Shown: piece by piece, positions 1 to 7,893 of the stretch
Layout: each line of letters opens with the position of its first letter
How positions within the stretch are numbered: the stretch's first letter is position 1
Origin: Psychrobacillus sp044762655
GTDB lineage: Bacteria > Bacillota > Bacilli > Bacillales_A > Planococcaceae
DNA: 64,000 nucleotides
Assembly (NCBI RefSeq): GCF_044762655.1
Contig: NZ_JBIWER010000001.1
Span: forward strand, 62,001 to 126,000
Reading direction: 5' to 3'
The notes under the pieces: model-generated
What the model saw: only the letters and a program-made list of their open reading frames with translations
Told to the model about the DNA's origin: nothing
Databases searched by the model: none
Position numbers and translations under genes: made by a program

Positions 1-251
1 GATAATGCAAACCCTAGGTGTATAGATCGCTGGATATAGGCTGTAAATTGGCCTTGGATAGCGGTATAAAGTTGGAATAAAGAAAAGGCTAATAATCCAA
101 AGAAAATTACCTTTTTCATTATGCCATCTACGGACCTAGTATTAGATTCAGGATCGTATTTCTGTAAAATGGCTTGTTGCTCTTCTTCCGATAACTGTTT
201 AAAAGATTCTGTTTCATTGGATTCGCTTGGTTTTATTTGTTTTTCAGTCAT
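1..251 (-). CDS. TRAP transporter 4TM/12TM fused permease, N-terminal fragment
   Basis: Only the first 83 or so codons are inside the window; the gene continues beyond position 1. The reading frame starts at ATG 251 and overlaps the end of the DUF1850 gene by 8 bases. The protein opens with a polar cytoplasmic tail of about 45 residues (rich in E, Q, S), followed by a hydrophobic segment (VIFFGLLAFSLFQLYTA) and the sequence IQRSIHLGFAL. That order is typical of fused small/large membrane subunits of TAXI-type TRAP transporters, which import organic acids by Na+ or H+ symport. The upstream solute-binding gene and DUF1850 gene support the assignment. Substrate cannot be told from sequence. Family call is from memory of the N-terminal pattern plus context. 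Confidence 0.8.
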   Translation of the reverse strand, partial: MTEKQIKPSESNETESFKQLSEEEQQAILQKYDPESNTRSVDGIMKKVIFFGLLAFSLFQLYTAIQGQFTAYIQRSIHLGFAL

Positions 252-759
252 TCATCTTAACTCCTTTCAATTGTTCATATAGCGATAATTTTTTCACTTT
301 AAATTCATAGGATTTACTTCGTTCCAGTAGTTGTTTTAAGTCATATTCCATTTGTCCGTATTGAAATATTAAATCCATATCAATATTCGCAACTAAAAGT
401 GTAAAGGAATTGATTATTTCATCATCATATGAAAGTTTATACATACCATCTTTTTCTTCAAAAGTTTGGCCTTCCTCAGCATATCCTGGCATCCCAATCG
501 CTAAATCCTCATAAACCATTGATACTAGTTGAATTTTGGCATCCTTTGTAATTCTGTAGGATTCTATTACATCGCTTTTATGTATAGAATGAGTGTATTT
601 AATTTGGAAATCTCTTTCTTCTTCAACCGGTAAATAGAAAAAATTAGGATTCTCACTTCTTGTTTCTGTAAAAACAAATGCTTGCTTAAATGGCAAGAAA
701 AATGCAAGTCCAATTACACAAATGAGGATTATTACTCCAAGCATATTAAGAAATCGCAT
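244..759 (-). CDS. DUF1850 family membrane-anchored protein of a TAXI TRAP operon
   Basis: A 171-residue protein with one N-terminal hydrophobic segment (about residues 5-24) and a predicted extracytoplasmic domain. That domain contains YTHSIHKSDVIESYRI near residues 55-70 and GMPGYAEEG near residues 89-97, the two conserved stretches I associate with DUF1850. Such proteins are regularly encoded between a TAXI solute-binding protein and the fused TRAP permease, which is the order here. Function is unknown; an accessory role in substrate capture or transporter assembly is inference. The ATG has a good ribosome binding site (GGAGAGGAT). A hairpin at 789-817 separates it from the upstream binding-protein gene, so it is probably transcribed at a lower level than that gene. 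Confidence 0.85.
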   Translation of the reverse strand: MRFLNMLGVIILICVIGLAFFLPFKQAFVFTETRSENPNFFYLPVEEERDFQIKYTHSIHKSDVIESYRITKDAKIQLVSMVYEDLAIGMPGYAEEGQTFEEKDGMYKLSYDDEIINSFTLLVANIDMDLIFQYGQMEYDLKQLLERSKSYEFKVKKLSLYEQLKGVKMND

Positions 760-788
760 ATCCTCTCCACCATTCTTTCAATCAAAAA

Positions 789-817
789 GGGGCATGTAAG
801 CAACCGCAACATGCCCC
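789..817 (-). terminator. Hairpin between TAXI binding-protein gene and DUF1850 gene
   Basis: The arms GGGGCATG and CATGCCCC are perfect 8-bp complements with a 13-base loop. On the minus strand the stem is followed directly by five T residues. It lies 14 bases after the binding-protein stop codon and inside the operon, so it probably works as a partial terminator or 3'-end stabiliser that keeps binding protein in excess over the membrane subunits. Confidence 0.75.
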
Positions 818-830
818 AATGCATTAAATT

Positions 831-1820
831 TTATTTATTTACTTCATCAAAGTATTTTTGTGCGCCAGGATGAATTTTAATCCCAATACCTTCTAGCCCT
901 GTTTCTGGTTTAATAAATTGACCTTTTGGATGTGTAATACTTCCAGCGTTATCAAAAATCGCTTTTGTCATTTCATACACTAAGTCCTCTGGTAGCTCAT
1001 TAGTTACAGCTAGCATCGCTAATACAGAAACTGTTGGTACATCTTGAGTTAAGCCGTAAGTACCTGATGGAACTATGTCTTTAGCATAATACGGATATTT
1101 TTTGATAAGCTCATCCGCTTTAGCATCATCAACTGGAACGATTACTACATTTGCAACTGCATTTAATGCTTCTACAGCCCCAGTTGGAGTACCAGCAGTA
1201 ATAAATGCCGCATCAATTTGACCAGCTTGTAAGCTATCTTGTGATTCCCCAAAATCTAGGTTTTGTGCTTCAATATCGTCCATTGTTAACCCATGAACTT
1301 CAAGTAGCTGTTCTGCGTTTGCATATGTCCCTGATCCAGGAGCACCCACAGAAATTTTCTTGCCTTTTAAATCGTCAAACGTTTTAATACCAGTTTTGTC
1401 TGTTGTTACTAATTGAACTGTTTCTGGATAAAGCGCACCTAGTGCAGAAATCGTATCAACTTTATTGTCCTTAAACATTAATTCACCTTCTGTTGCATAG
1501 AAAGCAATATCAGTTTGAGTGAAAGCTATTTCTGCTGTACCTTCTTTTAAAGCAGTCATATTTGCTGCTGAGGCTTGCGAAACTTCTGCTGTTGTTTTAA
1601 TCCCAGTTTCTTTCGAAATCAATTCAGCAAATGTACCTCCCAATGGATAATACGTTCCTTGGACCCCACCTGTTAACAAACTTAAAAACTTGTAATCTTC
1701 TTTTTTCTTACCAGAGTCACCATCTGATGAAGATCCTTCATCTGTTGTGCCACAAGCTGCAAGTATTAATAAAACAAAAACGCTTAGAATACTCAACAAC
1801 TTAAATTGCTTTTTCTTCAT
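831..1820 (-). CDS. TAXI family TRAP transporter solute-binding lipoprotein
   Basis: A 329-residue extracytoplasmic binding protein. I start it at ATG 1820 (MKKKQFKLL), not at the longer in-frame ATG 1871, because a strong AAGGGGGAAA site precedes 1820 and the result is a normal lipoprotein signal: basic N-terminus, hydrophobic core and lipobox LAAC. The mature part has features of the TAXI (TRAP-associated extracytoplasmic immunogenic) family: GGVQGTYYPLGGTFAE early, ALYPETVQLVT in the middle and GAPGSGTYANAE near the linker. It should hand a carboxylate-type ligand to the TRAP permease whose start is at the edge of the window. The likely control region is 1821-2030, with a 9-bp inverted repeat at 1915-1940. 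Confidence 0.92.
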   Translation of the reverse strand: MKKKQFKLLSILSVFVLLILAACGTTDEGSSSDGDSGKKKEDYKFLSLLTGGVQGTYYPLGGTFAELISKETGIKTTAEVSQASAANMTALKEGTAEIAFTQTDIAFYATEGELMFKDNKVDTISALGALYPETVQLVTTDKTGIKTFDDLKGKKISVGAPGSGTYANAEQLLEVHGLTMDDIEAQNLDFGESQDSLQAGQIDAAFITAGTPTGAVEALNAVANVVIVPVDDAKADELIKKYPYYAKDIVPSGTYGLTQDVPTVSVLAMLAVTNELPEDLVYEMTKAIFDNAGSITHPKGQFIKPETGLEGIGIKIHPGAQKYFDEVNK

Positions 1821-1914
1821 GCAATTTCCCCCTTTTATATATATTCCCAATGCACATAATAATATTACCATATTAGTTTATCTAATTACCACTCAATTAT
1901 GTGTTTTCAGTTAT

Positions 1915-1940
1915 TTATGAACCTACATCCCGGTTCATAA
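1915..1940. promoter_or_regulatory. 9-bp inverted repeat upstream of the TAXI TRAP operon (possible operator)
   Basis: TTATGAACC and GGTTCATAA are perfect complements separated by 8 bases, centred about 107 bases upstream of the ATG of the binding-protein gene. No T-run follows on either strand, so it does not look like a terminator. An operator for a dimeric regulator of the transporter operon is the simplest reading, but no regulator gene is visible nearby. The assignment is inference. Confidence 0.4.
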
Positions 1941-1977
1941 CTACCTGGACAACAAGAAATTTTACTCATTTTATAAT

Positions 1978-2019
1978 AAAAAGCATTCATCTAATCAAAT
2001 GATTAAATGAATGCTTTTT
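1978..2019 (-). terminator. Rho-independent terminator after ricA
   Basis: A 13-bp perfect stem (AAAAAGCATTCAT / ATGAATGCTTTTT) begins 12 bases after the ricA stop. On the minus strand it ends in a T-rich tail (TTTTTATTATAA). It closes the miaB-ricA transcript. Its A-rich foot could also let it work on the plus strand. Confidence 0.88.
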
Positions 2020-2030
2020 TATATAAGAAA

Positions 2031-2468
2031 TTAAGAACAGCTATCGTATGTTGTGTTTTTTACTTTAGAACCAGTTTCACCTCTAAGTAAGTCACCCTCA
2101 GTTGCTTCAATAATTTGGTTTGTTACGTTGTTTGAGATGGAATTTGCTACTAATTGTAACAGACTATTTACATCTCCTTGGGATTGCTTAAATTCTTGCA
2201 CAATTGGAAGACCGTCAATTTCTTCTTCGATTGCTGCAATTTTACCTTCAATCATTTTTAGCGCTTTTTCTTTTCCTAAATGCTGAAAGTTGACAGCTTG
2301 TTTTTGCAAGCTTTTTAGACTTGCAATTTTTTCACGGACCATTGTATTTTCATTGATTTGCTCTTCTGCACGTTTGAAAAATTCAACTTCCTCCGTATTG
2401 GCAATCATTGTTGCAATTTCTTTTGCTTTTTCAATAATATCGTCTCTAGTATATTTTGTAGTAGACAT
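2031..2468 (-). CDS. ricA: RicA (YmcA), YlbF-family regulator of RNase Y
   Basis: A 145-residue helical, charged protein of the YlbF/YmcA family. In B. subtilis RicA, RicF and RicT form the Y-complex. That complex binds two [4Fe-4S] clusters, helps RNase Y cleave operon mRNAs and is needed for competence, biofilm and sporulation phenotypes. Conserved features seen are the TMVREKIASLKSLQKQAVN helix and the C-terminal GDLLRGETGSKV. The penultimate residue (144) is cysteine, fitting a cluster ligand role reported for the RicA C-terminus. It follows miaB with a one-base TAATG overlap, the same pairing as in B. subtilis (ymcB-ymcA), so translation is probably coupled. Its partner rny is in the same window. 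Confidence 0.95.
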   Translation of the reverse strand: MSTTKYTRDDIIEKAKEIATMIANTEEVEFFKRAEEQINENTMVREKIASLKSLQKQAVNFQHLGKEKALKMIEGKIAAIEEEIDGLPIVQEFKQSQGDVNSLLQLVANSISNNVTNQIIEATEGDLLRGETGSKVKNTTYDSCS

Positions 2469-4015
2469 TATACTCCCACCTTTTGCTCGATTGTTTCACT
2501 CACTAGCTCCCCAGTAAGTGACCATGTTTTAGATTCTGTTATTTTAACTTTCACTAATTGCCCAATGCTCTCTTTTGGACCAACGAAATTAACTAATTTG
2601 CTCTTACTTGTATAGCCAGCAAGGACATCTGGGTTATTTTTACTTTCGCCTTCGACTAACACTTCGACAATTTGTCCATCATACTTTTTCATCGCTTCAG
2701 CGGACATATCATTTACTAGCTTATTTAAACGTTGAAGTCTTTCTTTTTTTACTTCCATCGGCACGTTATCCACCATCTTGGCAGCTGGTGTACCTTCTCG
2801 TGGAGAGTAAATATACGTATAGGCAATTTCGAAGCCTACTTCTTTATATAAAGACATTGTTTCTTCAAACTGTTCCTCAGTTTCATTTGGGAATCCAACA
2901 ATAATGTCCGTTGTTAGAGATACATTTGGGATAGCAGTTTTTATTTTACGAACTAGCTCTAAATAATGCTCTCTAGTATACTTACGAGCCATTATTTTAA
3001 GTATATCCGATGAACCTGACTGAACTGGAAGGTGAATATGGTCGACTAAGTTTCCTCCTTTTGCAAGCACTTCGATTAAATGATCATCGAAATCTCTAGG
3101 ATGACTAGTCATAAATCTTATGCGAGCTACGTCAATCTTCTGGAGGTCAGCCATTAAATCACCAAAGCGATAATTCAAATCTTCAAAGTCTTTTCCATAT
3201 GCATTAACGTTTTGACCAAGCAATGTTACTTCTTTGTACCCTTGAGCAGCTAGATGTCTAATTTCTTGAATTATATCTTCCGGACGGCGACTACGCTCTT
3301 TTCCACGTGTATATGGAACGATACAATATGTACAGAATTTATCGCAGCCGTACATAATGTTGACCCATGCTTTAATCGAACCTTTACGTACTCGCGGCAG
3401 GTTTTCTATAACGTCTCCTTCTTTAGACCAAACTTCGACAACCATCTCTTTTGAAAGGTATGCTTCGTTTAATATGTTAGGAAGACGGTGAATATTATGT
3501 GTTCCAAAAATCATATCTACTTGATTGTAAGTTTTTAATATTTTATTTACTACTGATTCTTCCTGCGACATACATCCGCAAACACCGATTAATACATCTG
3601 GATTTTTTTGCTTTAAATGCTTAAAGTGTCCAAGCTCTCCAAAAACTTTGTTTTCAGCATTTTCGCGAATGGCACAAGTATTTAGTAAAACAACATTTGC
3701 ATCTTCTACAGTATCAGTAGGTTCATATCCAAGTTGCATGAAAATACCTGCCATCACTTCGGTATCATGCTCGTTCATCTGGCAGCCATAAGTGCGAATA
3801 TAAAATTTTCTATTTTGACCCATGCCTTTAAATTGCTCTGCAATTGCAAAGTCGTTATGGTATTCTACCTCTTCTTTTCCACGTTTTTTCGCATCTTTTA
3901 ATGACGGTGGAGTATAGACTGCTTGAAAATATTTACTATAATCCTTCTCAGATTTTTTATCTAAAGTGCTAGGTGCCTTCACTTGAGTACTCTGTAAACG
4001 GGATTCTTCGTTCAT
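2468..4015 (-). CDS. miaB: tRNA-2-methylthio-N6-dimethylallyladenosine synthase MiaB
   Basis: A 515-residue radical-SAM methylthiotransferase that converts i6A37 to ms2i6A37 in tRNAs reading U-starting codons. A poorly conserved, charged N-terminal extension of about 65 residues, normal for Bacillus MiaB, precedes the UPF0004 domain, whose auxiliary-cluster cysteines are C78, C114 and C148. The radical-SAM motif is C224-x3-C228-x2-C231 (GCDKFCTYCIVP). A TRAM RNA-binding domain ends the protein (about residues 440-510). It is the first gene of a two-gene unit with ricA. The 170-base upstream gap carries the terminator of korAB and presumably its promoter. Confidence 0.98.
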   Translation of the reverse strand: MNEESRLQSTQVKAPSTLDKKSEKDYSKYFQAVYTPPSLKDAKKRGKEEVEYHNDFAIAEQFKGMGQNRKFYIRTYGCQMNEHDTEVMAGIFMQLGYEPTDTVEDANVVLLNTCAIRENAENKVFGELGHFKHLKQKNPDVLIGVCGCMSQEESVVNKILKTYNQVDMIFGTHNIHRLPNILNEAYLSKEMVVEVWSKEGDVIENLPRVRKGSIKAWVNIMYGCDKFCTYCIVPYTRGKERSRRPEDIIQEIRHLAAQGYKEVTLLGQNVNAYGKDFEDLNYRFGDLMADLQKIDVARIRFMTSHPRDFDDHLIEVLAKGGNLVDHIHLPVQSGSSDILKIMARKYTREHYLELVRKIKTAIPNVSLTTDIIVGFPNETEEQFEETMSLYKEVGFEIAYTYIYSPREGTPAAKMVDNVPMEVKKERLQRLNKLVNDMSAEAMKKYDGQIVEVLVEGESKNNPDVLAGYTSKSKLVNFVGPKESIGQLVKVKITESKTWSLTGELVSETIEQKVGV

Positions 4016-4147
4016 AAAAACTCTCCTTTCCTACGTTCATGAAAAGTACATATATCCACCCTATTATACTGAACAGTACTCTATTCCTACAAGGCATTCA
4101 GCTTAAAATTTCTTAAATGGACATATATGTTGATTTTTACAAAAATA

Positions 4148-4177
4148 AAGCTCATGAACGTTAAAATTCATGAGCTT
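4148..4177 (-). terminator. Terminator after korB
   Basis: An 11-bp perfect stem AAGCTCATGAA / TTCATGAGCTT with an 8-base loop, 9 bases after the korB stop. The minus-strand tail TATTTTTG is moderately T-rich. It separates korAB from miaB-ricA. Confidence 0.8.
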
Positions 4178-4185
4178 AGATATTT

Positions 4186-5052
4186 TTACATAAAGTCTTG
4201 AAGTAATGCATTGAATTCTTGTTCACTCATCTTCAAGTTTTGATCGATAAGTGGTGTTGGTGCGTAGCCTGGAACTTGTTCTTGGTACGATGGTGCATTT
4301 TCATCTTGGTAGATGATTCCTGTTACAAGCCCTTCTGTTTCCATTACTACTTTCATCGCATCTTCTCTGTTACTAGAGTCATATCCTTCGACATTAGACA
4401 GCTTTGTTAAATGCTCTTTAAACCAATCATACGTATTTACTTTATTGTATGTTACACATGGGCTAAAGACATTAATAAAAGAGAAACCTTTATGATTAAT
4501 CCCTGCTTCGATTATTGCAGTTAGCTCTTTAATATCCGACGAAAATCCTTGTGCTACAAAAGTTGCTCCAGATGTAAGTGCTAGTTCTAGTGGTTGAACG
4601 GATGGTTCAATAGCTCCACCTGGAGTTGACTTCGTTTTAAAGCCCTCTGCTGAACGCGGGGACGTTTGACCTTTTGTTAGACCATAGATTTGGTTATCCA
4701 TAACAACATATGTGATATCGATATTTCGACGGATGGAATGAATGGTGTGTCCCATCCCTATTGCAAATCCATCTCCATCTCCACCAGAAGCGATGACGTG
4801 TAGATCTTTGTTTGCCATTTTCAACCCTTGTGCTATTGGAAGTGCACGGCCGTGAATGCCATGGAATCCATAAGAGTGAATATATCCAGAAATTCGTCCA
4901 GAACAGCCGATTCCTGAAATGACAGCTAAGTCATGTGGTTGAATACCAACATTTGCAGCAGCGCGTTGAATTGCTGCCTGTACAGAGAAGTCACCACATC
5001 CCGGACACCAGTTAGGTTTTACGTTGTTACGAAAATCTTTAAATGTTACCAT
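4186..5052 (-). CDS. korB: 2-oxoacid:ferredoxin oxidoreductase beta subunit
   Basis: A 288-residue thiamine-diphosphate subunit of a 2-oxoglutarate (or related 2-oxoacid) ferredoxin oxidoreductase. This enzyme makes acyl-CoA, CO2 and reduced ferredoxin, or runs in reverse. The CPGCGDF motif (C16, C19) and C50 (GIGCSGR) fit the short-subunit [4Fe-4S] ligands. GDGD at 91-94 followed by VMDNQIYGLTKGQ is the ThDP-Mg2+ binding stretch. Its start overlaps the end of korA by 14 bases, so the subunits are translationally coupled. B. subtilis has tdh-kbl at this place; other Bacillales have korAB here. The exact 2-oxoacid cannot be fixed from sequence alone. Confidence 0.94.
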   Translation of the reverse strand: MVTFKDFRNNVKPNWCPGCGDFSVQAAIQRAAANVGIQPHDLAVISGIGCSGRISGYIHSYGFHGIHGRALPIAQGLKMANKDLHVIASGGDGDGFAIGMGHTIHSIRRNIDITYVVMDNQIYGLTKGQTSPRSAEGFKTKSTPGGAIEPSVQPLELALTSGATFVAQGFSSDIKELTAIIEAGINHKGFSFINVFSPCVTYNKVNTYDWFKEHLTKLSNVEGYDSSNREDAMKVVMETEGLVTGIIYQDENAPSYQEQVPGYAPTPLIDQNLKMSEQEFNALLQDFM

Positions 5053-6793
5053 CTGTTAGCAACTCCTTTACTTGTTTTGCAAGCTGTAATGGTAAAAATG
5101 GTGTGCCGTCATATTTCGTTACACTAACCAATTTATCATGACCGCCGACATTCATTTTAATAATATTTGCTAATTGGCCTGTTGCATTATTTTCGACTAC
5201 TACTACTTTTTTCGCTTTTGCAACTAATGATTGCATTTCTTCCACTGGGAATGGATGAATTAAACGAATATGTGCATGATTTACTTTTACATCACTTTCA
5301 ATAAGTGTTTGCTGTAATTCTTCAAGCACCCCTCTAGTAGAGTTGAAGCCAACAAATAGTATATCTGCTTCTTCGTATGGTGCGTTTACATATACAGGTT
5401 CTCTAAAGTTAATATGGTTAAGCTTTCCTAAACGTTTATCCATTTGAGCTTTACGATTTGTCGCTGCTTCAGACGGCTTACCTGTTTCATCATGCTCTAC
5501 TCCAGTTACATGGTGAATTGCATGCTCCGTACCAGGTAGGACACGTGGTGAAACGCCATCTTCTGTTAGTTCATATCGCTTAAAGTACGATTTATCTTCA
5601 GCAACAGGAACTTCTTCATGTTCCACTAATTTACCACGTCTGATTTCCACCTTCGAATAATCAAATGGCTCTACCGTTTGTTTACCAAGTGACAGTTGTA
5701 AGTCAGATAAGATAATTACTGGAAGCTGTAATTCTTCTGCAATATTGAAAGCTTGAATCGTATCATAGAAAGCTTCTTCTCCTGTACTTGGTGCAATCAC
5801 TACTTTTGGAATTTCTCCATGTGTACCATAAATCATTTGCATAAGATCGGATTGTTCTTGTTTAGTTGGTAAGCCTGTTGAAGGTCCCCCACGCTGTGTA
5901 TCTACAATTACGAGCGGTTGCTCCGTCATACCAGAAAGACCGATTGCTTCCATCATAAGAGAAAGTCCCGGACCAGCAGATGCCGTAAACGCACGGACAC
6001 CACCATAGTTTGAGCCAATTGCCATTGTAGCTGCAGCAATTTCATCCTCTGTTTGAATAACTGCTCCACCAAATAGTGGTAGTTTTTTAATCATATATTC
6101 CATAATTTCTGACGCTGGAGTGATTGGATATGCTGCCATAAAACGAACACCCGCTGTTAGTGCGCCAAGTGCAATTGCATCATTTCCTATCATAAACATA
6201 CGGTGTTTTCCGTCTGCAGGTGCAATTTCCCACTCTCCCAAACGGTCTCCTAGCTGTTCAGCCATTGTATCAAAGCCCTGTTGAATTGCTTCCATGTTTT
6301 TTTCTACTACTTCTTGTCCTTTTTTGCCGAAAATTTCATCTACTACACCTTGGAAGACACCTTTGTCCAAGTTAAGTAGTGCAGCACTTGCGCCAATTGC
6401 TACCATGTTTTTCATAAGAGATGTTCCAAGCTCTGCCGCTATCTCTGTGAAAGGGACAATATACATTGGAGCCTTACAATCTTCAGGTGCTACTGGCGAG
6501 AATTTTGCGTCAGCAAGAATAACACTTTTTTCTGTTAACTCTTTGTAGTTGACGTCAATTGTTTCTTGGTCAAATGCAACTAAAATATCTAAATCATCTG
6601 GAATTGTACGAACTTGTGTTGGACGTACACAGATTTTATTGTTTGTATGGCCACCTTTAATACGTGATGAGAAATGACGGTACCCGTACAGATAATATCC
6701 TAGGCGATTCATCGCCATTGAGAAAATTTCCCCTGTACTTTCAATACCCTCTCCTTGCTGCCCTCCTACTTTCCAAGAAAGCTGTTGCAACAT
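5039..6793 (-). CDS. korA: 2-oxoacid:ferredoxin oxidoreductase, fused gamma-alpha subunit
   Basis: A 584-residue subunit with the gamma domain first (about residues 1-190; VGGQQGEGIESTGEIF and RHFSSRIKGGHTN are characteristic). The alpha domain follows: YPITPASEIMEYM near residue 220, GASAG-type stretch FTASAGPGLSLM near 265, and RGGPSTGLPTKQEQSDL near 300. A C-terminal Rossmann-like domain ends with IRLIHPFPVEEM. It partners KorB to oxidise a 2-oxoacid with CoA and ferredoxin. ATG 6793 is preceded by AAGGAGATG at good spacing. No ferredoxin gene is adjacent. The upstream region is repeat-filled, so the promoter could not be named. Confidence 0.94.
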   Translation of the reverse strand: MLQQLSWKVGGQQGEGIESTGEIFSMAMNRLGYYLYGYRHFSSRIKGGHTNNKICVRPTQVRTIPDDLDILVAFDQETIDVNYKELTEKSVILADAKFSPVAPEDCKAPMYIVPFTEIAAELGTSLMKNMVAIGASAALLNLDKGVFQGVVDEIFGKKGQEVVEKNMEAIQQGFDTMAEQLGDRLGEWEIAPADGKHRMFMIGNDAIALGALTAGVRFMAAYPITPASEIMEYMIKKLPLFGGAVIQTEDEIAAATMAIGSNYGGVRAFTASAGPGLSLMMEAIGLSGMTEQPLVIVDTQRGGPSTGLPTKQEQSDLMQMIYGTHGEIPKVVIAPSTGEEAFYDTIQAFNIAEELQLPVIILSDLQLSLGKQTVEPFDYSKVEIRRGKLVEHEEVPVAEDKSYFKRYELTEDGVSPRVLPGTEHAIHHVTGVEHDETGKPSEAATNRKAQMDKRLGKLNHINFREPVYVNAPYEEADILFVGFNSTRGVLEELQQTLIESDVKVNHAHIRLIHPFPVEEMQSLVAKAKKVVVVENNATGQLANIIKMNVGGHDKLVSVTKYDGTPFLPLQLAKQVKELLTDGNI

Positions 6794-6968
6794 ATAAACA
6801 TCTCCTTACTATTCGATTAAATGCTAATTTCTTTCATTAGTTTATCATGAAGTGCCGTTTATCACTATGTATTCCCCATTTTTTTATCGAAAATCAGACC
6901 TTTGACGGAAACGCTTCGTCACAAATTATTCTTATAAAGAATCTATTAAAGAAAAACCTGGAAATTCC

Positions 6969-7071
6969 GTTGATTTCAGCTCCGGTCGGAAGCTTTCCGT
7001 GGGCACGGTTTGAGCTGGAGTCTCTCCTTCGTGCTTTCCCACAGGAGACCCCGACCTTCTCTACAATCAAC
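6969..7071 (+). repeat. Hairpin repeat family A, copy A1
   Basis: A 103-bp GC-rich block in AT-rich intergenic DNA, bounded by GTTGATT and AATCAAC. Nested complementary pairs follow: GGTCGG/CCGACC, GTGGG/CCCAC and GCACG/CGTGC. The core GGGCACGGTTTGAGC, then AGTCTCTC, is shared with the copies at 10571, 33366, 37998 (inverted) and 58449. No ORF with a ribosome site crosses it. See the repeat findings for the arm-by-arm comparison. Confidence 0.85.
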
Positions 7072-7075
7072 AATA

Positions 7076-7500
7076 ACCTCGTTTATTTAAAAAAAGTTCC
7101 ATACAATACCACATCAAATTAAAGTCTGCCTATTACATCAATCATTGGACTACAACCCTAATCTTAATAAATTACCGGTAATTTGAATGGAATTGATTGT
7201 TTAACTAAAATTTGCCCGATCTTTTTATGTTAGGGATAAGCTGTGCCAAATCTCTCCGTGTAGTACTACACATAAATTGATCTTCGTTATAGGCGGCGAC
7301 TCCGATTGAGACCAGCAGGATGTGGGGTATGCAATCGTTGCCGCAGGACGCTGCGTTCTAGGCTACTGTCCCACCACCTGTTTCTACACTCTTGCTTCGA
7401 AACATGAAAATGCTCTCTAACGGAAATCATAGGATTATTCGTTCTTACAAGTCTCTTAAATCCAGAATCACAGAATATTTTTATATACTTTCCTATCATT
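7076..7500 (+). repeat. Repeat family B, copy B1 (degenerate, about 300 bp) in the korA-spoVS gap
   Basis: The best-defined part is 7175-7480. It shares with 33595-33890 an entry CGGTAAT, a block GATAAGCTGTGCCAA, then AGTACTAC-CAT, GGCGGCGACTCCG, ACGGAAATCA and an exit resembling TCTTAAATCCAGAATCAC. Distance between entry and exit is about 278 bases here and 268 in copy B2. The central part carries a small hairpin CGCAG/CTGCG. Outside it, 7076-7174 and 6794-6968 hold AT-rich DNA with no gene or site that I can support. The open frame at 7287-7499 is a by-product of the repeat. Confidence 0.6.
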
Positions 7501-7508
7501 TAAAAAGA

Positions 7509-7537
7509 GAGTTCGCTACTCTATGAGCAGCGACCTC
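7509..7537 (-). terminator. Terminator after spoVS
   Basis: A 12-bp stem with one mismatch (GAGGTCGCTGCT / AGTAGCGAACTC on the minus strand) and a five-base loop, ending in TCTCTTTTTAAA. It starts 5 bases after the spoVS stop. Confidence 0.85.
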
Positions 7538-7541
7538 CCGT

Positions 7542-7808
7542 TTACTTTACTTTTTTTTCAACAAGTAACTTTAAAGCAGTTCGATCTTCACCCGATATAA
7601 TAATATCCGTGAAGGCAGGAGAACAAGTTAGGTCTGTTCCACTCGGTGCTACGAATCCTCTGGCAATCGCTATCGCTTTGATAGCCTGATTTAATGCTCC
7701 TGCTCCTACTGCTTGCATCTCTGCATACCCTTGTTCTCTAATTACTGCAACCAATGCCCCAGCAACTGAATTTGGGTTTGAACGGGAAGATACTTTTAAA
7801 GAATCCAC
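7542..7808 (-). CDS. spoVS: Stage V sporulation protein S
   Basis: An 88-residue Alba-fold-like protein needed for progression through stage V in B. subtilis; a nucleic-acid-binding role has been proposed for the family. The sequence LKVSSRSNPNSVAGALV and GAGALNQAIKAIAIARGFVAPSG is diagnostic. I choose GTG 7808 (MDSLKVSS) over upstream ATGs because AAAGGAG lies at the right distance and the length matches the usual 86-88 residues; ATG 7814 is too close to that site. It is a single-gene unit downstream of ymdB with its own terminator, in the ymdB-spoVS order of B. subtilis. Confidence 0.96.
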   Translation of the reverse strand: MDSLKVSSRSNPNSVAGALVAVIREQGYAEMQAVGAGALNQAIKAIAIARGFVAPSGTDLTCSPAFTDIIISGEDRTALKLLVEKKVK

Positions 7809-7893
7809 TATCATTTCTCCTTTTGTCGCTATATTATGAACTTGCTTCTGGTCCATAACTTAACGTATGCGCAGGAGTATTGATTTAGACTTT

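Noticed and set aside
6847..7122. 91-codon plus-strand frame
   Set aside because: Spans hairpin repeat A1; the open frame comes from the GC-rich repeat.
7287..7499. 70-codon minus-strand frame near spoVS
   Set aside because: Runs through repeat B1 and ends at the spoVS terminator; no SD.
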